From the NCBI GenBank assembly GCA_031261385.1, contig JAISJS010000396.1:1-6018 (forward strand): a stretch of 6,018 nucleotides of DNA, in the 5' to 3' direction. The number at the start of each line of letters is the position of its first letter. Position 1 is the stretch's first letter. The DNA comes from Treponema sp. (GTDB lineage: Bacteria; Spirochaetota; Spirochaetia; Treponematales; Breznakiellaceae). Position numbers and translations under genes: made by a program. The notes below the pieces were generated by a model. It did no database searches, was not told the origin of the DNA, and saw only the letters and a program-made list of their open reading frames with translations. Below, in pieces: positions 1 to 5,584 of this stretch.

Positions 1-183
1 TCCGACGCCCGGAGCCGTTTCCCGGCGGGAGAGCCCCGTTTTGCCTCGCAAAAACTTTCCGATATGGCGGAGGCGTAGAACGATGTATACGGTCGTCATC
101 CCGATGCCGCCATTGGAAAAGAGGCCGCGGAGCAGGCGAAAAGCCTTGCAGGGGAAGCGGCTGCCCGCGATCCGTCCCAGGCA
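1..183 (+). pseudogene. 5' part of the TPR gene reading frame, interrupted by in-frame TAG (76-78)
   Basis: The frame of the downstream TPR protein stays open to the left edge except for one TAG at 76-78. Codons before it read SDARSRFPAGEP and so on, with G or C at most third positions, like the gene itself. The 35 codons after the TAG end in AAEQAKSLAGEAAARDPSQA. In the exact 34-residue register of the downstream repeats, this places Ala, Ala and Pro at the expected helix-B and turn positions, so it looks like half of another TPR. There is no ATG, GTG or TTG between the TAG and the TTG at 184. Options are a nonsense mutation (for example CAG to TAG), a sequencing error, readthrough, or an upstream gene ending at the TAG next to a TPR gene with an unusual start. 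A nonsense change or error is preferred, but this is inference. Confidence 0.55.
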
Positions 184-1344
184 TTGCCCCACTATACCCT
201 CGGAAAAATCAGCAGGGACGGACGCCAGTGGGATGAAGCCTCAAAAGAATTTGCCGAGGCCTCCCGGCTCGATAACGATAATTATGTGTATGCCTTTGAC
301 CTGGGCCGCGCGTATTTCAGCAGCCGGCGGTATGCCGATGCCCGCTCTGCCTTTGAAAATGCGGCGCGGCTTAAAGCGGACTTTGAACCTGCCTGGTACA
401 ACCTGGGCGGCACGCTCCGCGCATTGGGCAGACAGGATGAAGCCCTTGCCGCATACCGCAGGGCAGTGTCGGTAAAAGCCGATTATGCGGTGGCCCACCG
501 GGAAATAGGCCGCATACTCGCCGCAAAAAAAGACACCCGCGGGGCAATTGAGGCGTTTACGAAGGCCCTGCAATACAGCCCCAACGATACGGCCTCTCTC
601 CGGGAACTCGGAGCTGTTCAGAGCGACGCCGGCAATTTTACTGCGGCGGAGTCTTCGTTTACCAAAGCCCTGCAGGCCGCGCCCAACGATCCGCAGACCA
701 ATTACAATATGGCGGTGGTAAAGCTCGCGCTGAAAAAAAATACCGAAGCGGTGAGCTTTGCAAAACGGGCCGCTGACGGCGATACGGGAAATGCGGTCTA
801 TGCCTATACCCTGGGCCTTTCCGAAGAATCGGCGGGCCATGAGGTAGAAGCGGTCAGGGCCTATGGAACGGCAGCGGCCCTGGACAGCCGCTATGTAAAA
901 CCGCGTGTCAACCTTGGACACATCTACACCGACAACGGCCTTCTCGGCGAAGCCCTGAAGTATCTTTTGGAAGCGTACAAAATAGAGCCCGCCAACTTTG
1001 AGGTCAACAATAACATGGGACAGTTGTACGCCCGACAGGAAAACTGGACCGCCAGCGTTGAACACTATGAGCGGGCGCTGCTCAGCGAACCGGGAAATTC
1101 CACGGCGCGGCTTAACCTGGCCCGCGCCTGTGTCGGCGCCGAAGATCTTGCCAAGGCCCGCATCGCCTATCAGGAAGTACTGCGGGTGGCCCCCGATAAT
1201 TGGGACGCCCTGTTTGAATTGGGAAAGACCTGTATCAGCCTTGGCAGCACGGCTGAGGCAAAAAAACATTTGCAGGATCTATTAAAACGTAATGCCGCCT
1301 ATTCCGGCAGGGAAGAAGCGGAAAGGATATTGGCAGGTTTATGA
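184..1344 (+). CDS. Tetratricopeptide repeat (TPR) protein, probably 5'-incomplete
   Basis: This is a protein-protein interaction scaffold; the partner is unknown. The 386 residues counted from the TTG at 184 divide without gaps into eleven 34-residue TPRs (1-34, 35-68, and so on to 341-374) plus a 12-residue tail, GREEAERILAGL. Each repeat shows the Leu-Gly of helix A (YTLGK, FDLGR, YNLGG, VNLGH, FELGK), small residues in helix B and often Pro-Asn/Asp at the turn (SPND, APND, EPAN, EPGN, APDN). No enzymatic domain, signal peptide or membrane segment is visible in this part. The TTG start is weak: no Shine-Dalgarno precedes it and TPR-like sequence continues upstream, so the natural N-terminus probably lies outside the window. 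The stop overlaps the start of the permease gene (ATGA), implying translational coupling. The fold is certain; the specific role is unknown. Confidence 0.85.
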   Translation: MPHYTLGKISRDGRQWDEASKEFAEASRLDNDNYVYAFDLGRAYFSSRRYADARSAFENAARLKADFEPAWYNLGGTLRALGRQDEALAAYRRAVSVKADYAVAHREIGRILAAKKDTRGAIEAFTKALQYSPNDTASLRELGAVQSDAGNFTAAESSFTKALQAAPNDPQTNYNMAVVKLALKKNTEAVSFAKRAADGDTGNAVYAYTLGLSEESAGHEVEAVRAYGTAAALDSRYVKPRVNLGHIYTDNGLLGEALKYLLEAYKIEPANFEVNNNMGQLYARQENWTASVEHYERALLSEPGNSTARLNLARACVGAEDLAKARIAYQEVLRVAPDNWDALFELGKTCISLGSTAEAKKHLQDLLKRNAAYSGREEAERILAGL

Positions 1345-2456
1345 GTGATTCAATCCAACAGACCCCCGGTCAGGAGCCGCCTCAGAGGAACATACAGACC
1401 TATGTTTTTGGGGGGATTCTCATCGTCCTCTTTGTTGCGGTATGCCGCCTCTTTGCCCCGTTCTTTACGGTACTCCTCTGGTCCACCCTGCTGTATGTGG
1501 TTTTAAGCCCCCTTCACCACAAGGTAATACAGAAGACCAATTTACTCAGCACGAGGGGAAAGATCCTGAAAAGTGTATGGGCCGGTGTGTTTGCCATGGG
1601 GACCATTATACTGATCCTTATCCCGCTGTCGCTTATAGCGTCGGTCTTTTCCCGGCAGATAATTGAACTCCTCCGGTACGCAAGGGATCTGTTTAACCAG
1701 AAACCGCAGATGCTCAGGGAACTCTTCGATAATATAGCCCGTTTTATACGGGACATAAGTGTTAATCAGGTGAATATTTCAGGCGACGATATACAGCAGC
1801 ACATAATGGGGTATTTAACATCGGGACTGCAGAACCTGCTGCTTATGAGCGGCAATATTGCACGGAATATCGGCGGGTTTATATTCAGTATTGTACTGAT
1901 GATTTTCTGCCTTTTCTTTTTCTATGCCGACGGTCCCTATCTTGCGCAGCTTGTTCTGCATGCTATCCCGATAAAACGGGAATACATCAGCACGCTGACC
2001 GGAAAGTTCATGGAAATAACGCGGAACCTTTTTTTCGGCTATATTATGGTCGCGCTGATTCAGGCGGTAATGGCGTATATTATCTTCAGCATTTTTCACG
2101 TGCGGGGCGCGCTGGTGTTTGCGGGCATTACGTTTATCTGCGTATTCATCCCGATGATAGGCGGCGGTCTTGTCTGGCTCCCCCTTGGCCTTGTCAGGAA
2201 TTTTTCCGGTGATATTTTCGGAGGAATTTTATTTCTTGTGGTTTCCGGAGTCTTTATCTCCCTGCTGGATAATTTTTTGCGCCCGATGTTTTTAAAAGAC
2301 CGCATCCAGTTACACCCGTTGATCATTTTCTTTGCGATCCTCGGCGGGATAAGCGCTTTCGGTTTTAACGGCCTTATCCTGGGTCCCATGGTGGTGATCC
2401 TTTTTCTCACGGTACTGGATCTTTTTCTTACCGAACATAAAATAAGCGGCGATTAG
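1341..2456 (+). CDS. AI-2E family (PF01594) transporter / permease
   Basis: This is a 371-residue inner-membrane protein of the TqsA/YdgG-like family. Members are annotated as autoinducer-2 exporters, but several carry out other transport, so the substrate here is open. By eye there are two N-terminal hydrophobic segments (about 20-58), one at 79-103, a soluble stretch at about 104-174, then segments near 175-196, 227-252, 256-280, 291-311 and a long C-terminal hydrophobic region at 326-362. The family hallmark is clear: FIPMIGGG (269-276), LDNFLRP (309-315), LHPLIIFFAILGG (324-336) and GFNGLILGPM (341-350). Length is normal for the family. The ATG overlaps the TPR stop by 4 bp, and a modest AGG lies a few bases upstream. 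The stop TAG is part of TAGGAG, a Shine-Dalgarno-like sequence. Pairing with a TPR gene suggests an envelope-associated operon, but that is inference. Confidence 0.9.
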   Translation: MSDSIQQTPGQEPPQRNIQTYVFGGILIVLFVAVCRLFAPFFTVLLWSTLLYVVLSPLHHKVIQKTNLLSTRGKILKSVWAGVFAMGTIILILIPLSLIASVFSRQIIELLRYARDLFNQKPQMLRELFDNIARFIRDISVNQVNISGDDIQQHIMGYLTSGLQNLLLMSGNIARNIGGFIFSIVLMIFCLFFFYADGPYLAQLVLHAIPIKREYISTLTGKFMEITRNLFFGYIMVALIQAVMAYIIFSIFHVRGALVFAGITFICVFIPMIGGGLVWLPLGLVRNFSGDIFGGILFLVVSGVFISLLDNFLRPMFLKDRIQLHPLIIFFAILGGISAFGFNGLILGPMVVILFLTVLDLFLTEHKISGD

Positions 2457-2520
2457 GAGTAATGCGACTAAAGTCGCTTCGATTAAACTGCGCGGCCAGC
2501 CGACCGCGCCAAACAGGAGT
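2455..2520 (+). repeat. Putative 54-bp palindromic mini-element flanked by direct AGGAGT repeats
   Basis: The hexamer AGGAGT occurs at 2455-2460 and again at 2515-2520. The 54 bases between hold two perfect inverted repeats: GCGACT/AGTCGC (2464-2469 and 2472-2477, 2-bp centre) and GCGCGG/CCGCGC (2490-2495 and 2504-2509, 8-nt loop). Without this segment the permease stop and the ACT start would be separated by 8 bp around a single AGGAGT, matching the tight packing of the other operon junctions. That arrangement is what an insertion with a 6-bp target duplication would leave. A chance duplicate of a Shine-Dalgarno hexamer, or a native leader structure, remains possible. No terminal inverted repeats or coding capacity are seen. 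Confidence 0.5.
2515..2519 (+). promoter_or_regulatory. Ribosome binding site fixing the ACT gene start
   Basis: AGGAG lies 5 nt before the ATG at 2525 and sets that start. The in-frame ATG at 2462 also has an AGGAG before it (2455-2459), but only 2 nt away. It would add a 21-residue extension encoded by the hairpin-bearing spacer that is foreign to the family. Confidence 0.8.
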
Positions 2521-2524
2521 TACT

Positions 2525-2794
2525 ATGAATGCGATTATTACCGTGGTGGGGTCCGACAAGGTCGGGATCATCGCCGCCGTGAGCGCTTTTCTGGCGGAAC
2601 GGAATATTAATATCGAAGATATCAGTCAGACTATCCTTTCGGGAAGTTTTGTAATGATGATGATGGTAGACCTGTCATCAAGCGCAAAGGCGCTGGAAAC
2701 AATCAAGCAGGAACTTTCCAAAATGGGAAGCGATATGGGCGTTTCAATCAGCGTGATGCACGAAAAAGTTTTCAGTGCAATGCACAGGATATAA
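2525..2794 (+). CDS. UPF0237-type ACT domain protein
   Basis: This is an 89-residue stand-alone ACT domain, a beta-alpha-beta-beta-alpha-beta fold that usually binds amino acids or other small ligands and regulates a partner; it is expected in the cytoplasm. The start MNAIITVVGSDKVGIIAAVS and the segments NINIEDISQTI (27-37) and FVMMMMVDL (42-50) match the UPF0237 family pattern, including the GxDKxGI ligand-loop region and an acidic residue after the NI-IEDISQ strand. The length equals that of family members such as pneumococcal SP_0238 (recalled, not searched). The start is fixed by AGGAG at 2515-2519. The stop TAA is followed one base later by the ATG of the DUF711 gene. These two families are commonly adjacent, so this protein is probably a sensor or regulator for the DUF711 protein; the ligand is unknown. 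Confidence 0.92.
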   Translation: MNAIITVVGSDKVGIIAAVSAFLAERNINIEDISQTILSGSFVMMMMVDLSSSAKALETIKQELSKMGSDMGVSISVMHEKVFSAMHRI

Positions 2795-2795
2795 A

Positions 2796-4157
2796 ATGTT
2801 ATTCACACCGTATGAAATAAAAGAAACCCTGGATATGTTTCTCCGGTACAAACTGGATATCAGGGCAATTACGCTCGGGGTGTCACTGCTTGATTGCGCC
2901 AGTTCCTCCGGGGATGAGACCCGGAAAAAAATCCGGGAAAAACTGCTCCGTGTGGCGGGCCCGCTTGTAAAAACCGGCAGAGATATCGAGGTTGAATACG
3001 GCGTCCCCATTATCAATAAACGTGTTTCGGTTACGCCGGTTGCCCTGGTTGCAGGCGCCTCTGCCGATGAAGATTACAGCCCCTATGCCGCAGTCTTGGA
3101 TGAAGTTGCCGGGGAACTCGGGATCGATTTTGTCGGCGGATTTTCCGCTCTTGTGCAGAAAGGATTTTCCACAGGAGATACGCGGCTTATCAATTCGATT
3201 CCAAAAGCCCTGTCCTCCACGGAACGGGTCTGCGCTTCGGTGAACGTTGCTTCGACCAGGAGCGGGATCAACATGAACGCGGTACGCCGCATGGGGGAAA
3301 TTGTCAGGGAAACTGCGGCGGCAACTTCCGATCGTGACGGTATCGGCTGCGCAAAGCTCGTGGTGTTTTGCAATGCGCCTGAGGACAATCCGTTTATGGC
3401 AGGCGCCTTTCACGGAGTAGGGGAGGGGGAAAGCTGTCTGAACGTAGGGGTCTCCGGTCCCGGCGTGGTAAAAGCCGCGCTGGAAAACCACAAGGACGCA
3501 AGTTTTGATGAGCTTGCCGACGTTATCAAAAAAACCGCCTTTAAAATTACCCGTATGGGACAGCTCGTCGGAATGGAGGCGGCAAAACGCCTCGGCGTCC
3601 CGTTCGGTATTTTGGATCTGTCTCTTGCGCCCACCCCGGAAGTAGGTGACTCGGTAGCCCGCATACTCGAAGAAATGGGCCTTGAATCCGCAGGCGCCCA
3701 CGGAACTACCGCCGCCCTTGCGCTTCTTACCGACATGGTAAAAAAAGGCGGCGTCATGGCGTCGACCCATGTCGGCGGCTTCTCCGGCGCCTTCATTCCT
3801 GTCTCCGAGGACGAGGGTATGGTTGCCGCAGTGCGGGATGGAAAGTTAAGCCTTGATAAACTTGAAGCAATGACCAGCGTATGTTCGGTAGGCCTTGATA
3901 TGATAGCCCTGCCCGGCGATACCCCTGCCGCAACAATTTCTGCGATCATTGCCGACGAAATGGCGATCGGCATGGTAAACGGTAAAACGACTGCCGTCCG
4001 CGTTATCCCGGTACCGGGGAAGAAAGCCGGTGACTGGGCCGAGTTCGGCGGTCTCCTGGGCGGCGCGCCGGTTATGGACGTAAACAAAGCGGGAAGCGCC
4101 GCTTTTATTCAGCGGGGAGGGCATATTCCGCCGCCGATACACAGTTTCAGGAATTAG
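2796..4157 (+). CDS. UPF0210 / DUF711 'PFL family' protein
   Basis: This is a 453-residue soluble protein, full length for UPF0210 (about 445-455). Conserved blocks are LGVSLLDC (27-34), PIINKRVSVTPVAL (71-84), DFVGGFSALVQKG (111-123), NPFMAGAFHGVGE (198-210), NVGVSGPGVVK (216-226), DLSLAPTPEVGDSVAR (274-289), AHGTTAALALLTD (301-313), SGAFIPVSEDEGM (330-342), CSVGLDMIALP (363-373) and the terminal IPPPIHSFRN. From memory, the pneumococcal relative SP_0239 has a barrel fold resembling pyruvate formate-lyase and ribonucleotide reductase. However, no glycyl-radical loop (R-V-x-G-Y type) is visible here, so formate-lyase chemistry should not be assumed. Cysteines 34, 146 and 363 fall in conserved blocks. 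The start is ATG 2796, with AGGA at 2786-2789, 6 nt away; the in-frame ATG at 2775 would overlap the ACT gene. The biochemical function is unknown. It is likely co-translated with the ACT gene, one base upstream. Confidence 0.93.
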   Translation: MLFTPYEIKETLDMFLRYKLDIRAITLGVSLLDCASSSGDETRKKIREKLLRVAGPLVKTGRDIEVEYGVPIINKRVSVTPVALVAGASADEDYSPYAAVLDEVAGELGIDFVGGFSALVQKGFSTGDTRLINSIPKALSSTERVCASVNVASTRSGINMNAVRRMGEIVRETAAATSDRDGIGCAKLVVFCNAPEDNPFMAGAFHGVGEGESCLNVGVSGPGVVKAALENHKDASFDELADVIKKTAFKITRMGQLVGMEAAKRLGVPFGILDLSLAPTPEVGDSVARILEEMGLESAGAHGTTAALALLTDMVKKGGVMASTHVGGFSGAFIPVSEDEGMVAAVRDGKLSLDKLEAMTSVCSVGLDMIALPGDTPAATISAIIADEMAIGMVNGKTTAVRVIPVPGKKAGDWAEFGGLLGGAPVMDVNKAGSAAFIQRGGHIPPPIHSFRN

Positions 4158-4168
4158 CGGTTCATTGC

Positions 4169-4197
4169 TTGAAATAGCTCAATAAAAACCCTATAAT
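4169..4197 (+). promoter_or_regulatory. Sigma70-type promoter for the DUF4143 ATPase gene
   Basis: TTGAAA (4169-4174, five of six consensus bases) and TATAAT (4192-4197, perfect) are separated by exactly 17 bp. Transcription should start near 4204, leaving a leader of about 60 nt. The -35 box begins 12 bp after the DUF711 stop, so the ATPase gene has its own promoter and need not depend on the upstream operon. Confidence 0.75.
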
Positions 4198-4253
4198 TGG
4201 CTCAATAGAAAGGCAAAAATTGGCGCAATAGAATGCCAAAAATTGGCGCAATA
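4172..4253 (+). repeat. Four 23-bp-spaced iterated repeats over promoter and leader
   Basis: The core GC(T/G)CAATA starts at 4177, 4200, 4223 and 4246, each exactly 23 bp apart. The two middle units are nearly identical over all 23 bp (AATTGGCTCAATAGAAAGG and AATTGGCGCAATAGAATGC at their starts, both ending AAA). The outer units are degenerate. Copy one lies between the -35 and -10 boxes, copy two over the expected transcription start, and copies three and four in the leader up to the ribosome binding site. This layout suits binding sites for a dimeric or oligomeric repressor, possibly autoregulatory; that role is inferred. Confidence 0.7.
4220..4247 (+). other. Two mutually exclusive small hairpins in the ATPase leader
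   Basis: GCCAA at 4235-4239 can pair with TTGGC at 4220-4224 (10-nt loop) or with TTGGC at 4243-4247 (3-nt loop). Both fall in the predicted 5' untranslated region. The stems are only 5 bp, and the alternative pairing may simply be a by-product of the 23-bp repeats. Confidence 0.3.
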
Positions 4254-4257
4254 GGGG
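4253..4257 (+). promoter_or_regulatory. Ribosome binding site of the DUF4143 ATPase gene
   Basis: AGGGG is 6 nt before ATG 4264 and directly abuts the last 23-bp repeat core (its first A is the last base of GCGCAATA). A protein bound at that repeat, or an RNA structure there, could therefore affect translation. Confidence 0.65.
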
Positions 4258-4263
4258 TAATTG

Positions 4264-5532
4264 ATGGAGAAATATCAACCGCGTATCCTTGACCAGACAC
4301 TCCGGGAGCTTGCAGAGGAACTGCCGGCAATTCTCATTGAAGGGGCAAAAGCCGTGGGTAAAACCTCGACTGCCAAATGTCTTGCCGTCGAGACACTGCA
4401 AATGGATAATACGGTTACCAGGGAACTTGTCGGGAATTCTCCCGAATTGCTGGAACGCAGTAAAAAGCCGCTTCTTATTGATGAATGGCAGCGGCTTCCT
4501 GTGGTATGGGATTATATACGCCGTCAGGTTGATCAGAATAATAAGGGCGGTCAGTTTTTACTGACCGGTTCAGCTATTCCCCGGGATGCAAATATCCATA
4601 GCGGCGCCGGGCGTATTGTCCGTCTGCGGATGCGGCCCCTTTCCATGGCGGAACGCGGCCTGGTTAAACCAACAGTTTCTCTCATCAATCTGTTAGACAG
4701 TACGGCGGTTATTGATGGGCAAAGTCCCTTGAAGCTGGAAGAGTATTTACGGGAGATACTCTGTTCCGGTTTTCCGGGGATTCGAACTCTTTCCCGGCGG
4801 GCGCAGGAAGCTCAGTTAGATGGGTATATTGACAATATTGTGAGCCGGGAATTTCCTGAAATGGGGCAGATGGTCCGCAAGCCCGATGTTTTACGCAATT
4901 GGCTGCGCGCCTATGCGGCGGCAACCGCCGGTACTGCCTCGTACCAGGCTATCCTTGATGCCGCTACGCCGGGGGAGCATAACAAGCCCGCCAAAAATAC
5001 TACCCTTGTCTACCGGGATACCCTGGAGTCTCTCTGGCTCATCGACAAAGTGGAGCCCTGGCTGCCCGGAGGGACAAGTTTTAAGTACCTTGGAAAAACG
5101 CCGAAGCACTTTTTGGCGGACCCGGCTCTGAGTGCGCGGCTCCTGGATATTACTCCCGATCGGCTATTACAGGGGACCAGTATAACGCCTTTGGGATCAC
5201 CAGAAAAAACCATAACCGGCTGTCTGTTTGAAGCTCTGACATCGTTGAGCCTGAAAACTTACGCCTTGGCATGTAGTGCCCGCCTGCGACATTTCCGTAC
5301 TTCTTCCGGAGATCACGAGGTGGATTTTATTATTGAAAAAGGAAAAACAATAATCGCTGTTGAAGTAAAAATTGCACCAACTATAACTGACACTGAACTC
5401 CGGCACCTTCATTGGCTTACAAATCAATTCCCCGAATATCATGTCGTTAAGATGGTGATAAATTCAGGCCCATACGCCTATACCCGCAAAGACGGCGTAC
5501 ATATTATCCCACTGGCGCTCCTTGGGCCGTAG
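4264..5532 (+). CDS. AAA+ ATPase with DUF4143 and PD-(D/E)XK-like C-terminus
   Basis: This 422-residue protein belongs to the widespread, poorly understood AAA/DUF4143 family. The N-terminal ATPase domain has Walker A GAKAVGKT (27-34), Walker B PLLIDEWQ (69-76), a sensor-like LLTGSA (99-104) and the family signature RLRMRPLSMAERG (120-132). DUF4143 follows from about 186 (DGYIDNIVSREF) through LVYRDTLESLWLIDKVEPW (248-266). The C-terminal part has DFIIEKG (354-360) and AVEVKI (365-370), so Asp354, Glu367 and Lys369 form a PD-(D/E)XK nuclease-like trio. The protein is soluble, with no signal peptide. The start is ATG 4264: AGGGG (4253-4257) lies 6 nt upstream and an in-frame TAA sits at 4258-4260, so only TTG 4261 competes. 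It has its own promoter and repeat array. Members are often patchily distributed and may be laterally acquired; their function (regulation, defence or toxin-like) is not established. Confidence 0.9.
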   Translation: MEKYQPRILDQTLRELAEELPAILIEGAKAVGKTSTAKCLAVETLQMDNTVTRELVGNSPELLERSKKPLLIDEWQRLPVVWDYIRRQVDQNNKGGQFLLTGSAIPRDANIHSGAGRIVRLRMRPLSMAERGLVKPTVSLINLLDSTAVIDGQSPLKLEEYLREILCSGFPGIRTLSRRAQEAQLDGYIDNIVSREFPEMGQMVRKPDVLRNWLRAYAAATAGTASYQAILDAATPGEHNKPAKNTTLVYRDTLESLWLIDKVEPWLPGGTSFKYLGKTPKHFLADPALSARLLDITPDRLLQGTSITPLGSPEKTITGCLFEALTSLSLKTYALACSARLRHFRTSSGDHEVDFIIEKGKTIIAVEVKIAPTITDTELRHLHWLTNQFPEYHVVKMVINSGPYAYTRKDGVHIIPLALLGP

Positions 5533-5584
5533 CAACGGTGTTTCTTATCCTGAAGATTTTCGGGTAATAATAAGCAGCTATCGC
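5533..5584. other. Short convergent intergenic gap, no clear terminator
   Basis: The 52 bp between the two convergent stops hold no strong stem followed by a T-run. The best candidate is a 4-bp stem, CCGT/ACGG (5527-5530 and 5535-5538), followed by TGTTTCTT, which overlaps the ATPase stop codon and is too weak to call. Confidence 0.5.

Noticed and set aside
76..78. Stop-codon reassignment (TAG read as sense throughout)
   Set aside because: TAG terminates three other genes here, including the DUF711 protein exactly at its conserved C-terminus.
41..475. 144-codon plus-strand frame with TTG start near the left edge
   Set aside because: It overlaps the TPR frame and has the Arg/Pro-rich composition of an out-of-frame reading.
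241..1269. 342-codon open frame on the minus strand opposite the TPR gene
   Set aside because: It mirrors the third-position composition of the TPR gene; its product has no recognisable family, and the plus strand encodes eleven clear TPRs.
2462..2524. N-terminal extension of the ACT protein from ATG 2462
   Set aside because: Its Shine-Dalgarno spacing is only 2 nt, the extension is unlike the family and it is encoded by the palindromic spacer; ATG 2525 has ideal spacing and gives the family length.
2883..3770. 295-codon minus-strand frame opposite the DUF711 gene
   Set aside because: It is antisense to a highly conserved UPF0210 coding region, resembles no family and is explained by codon bias.
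3410..4087. 225-codon minus-strand frame opposite the DUF711 gene
   Set aside because: It is a second shadow of the same conserved gene; Pro/Ser/Thr-rich translation is typical of antisense frames.
2796..4157. Active glycyl-radical pyruvate formate-lyase
   Set aside because: Despite the 'PFL family' label, no glycyl-radical loop is seen, and no activating enzyme gene is in the window.
4172..4253. CRISPR array or replication-origin iterons
   Set aside because: Repeats are directly tandem without unique spacers, no cas or replication initiator gene is present, and they sit on a promoter.
5527..5546. Rho-independent terminator after the ATPase gene
   Set aside because: Only a 4-bp stem and an interrupted T-run are present.
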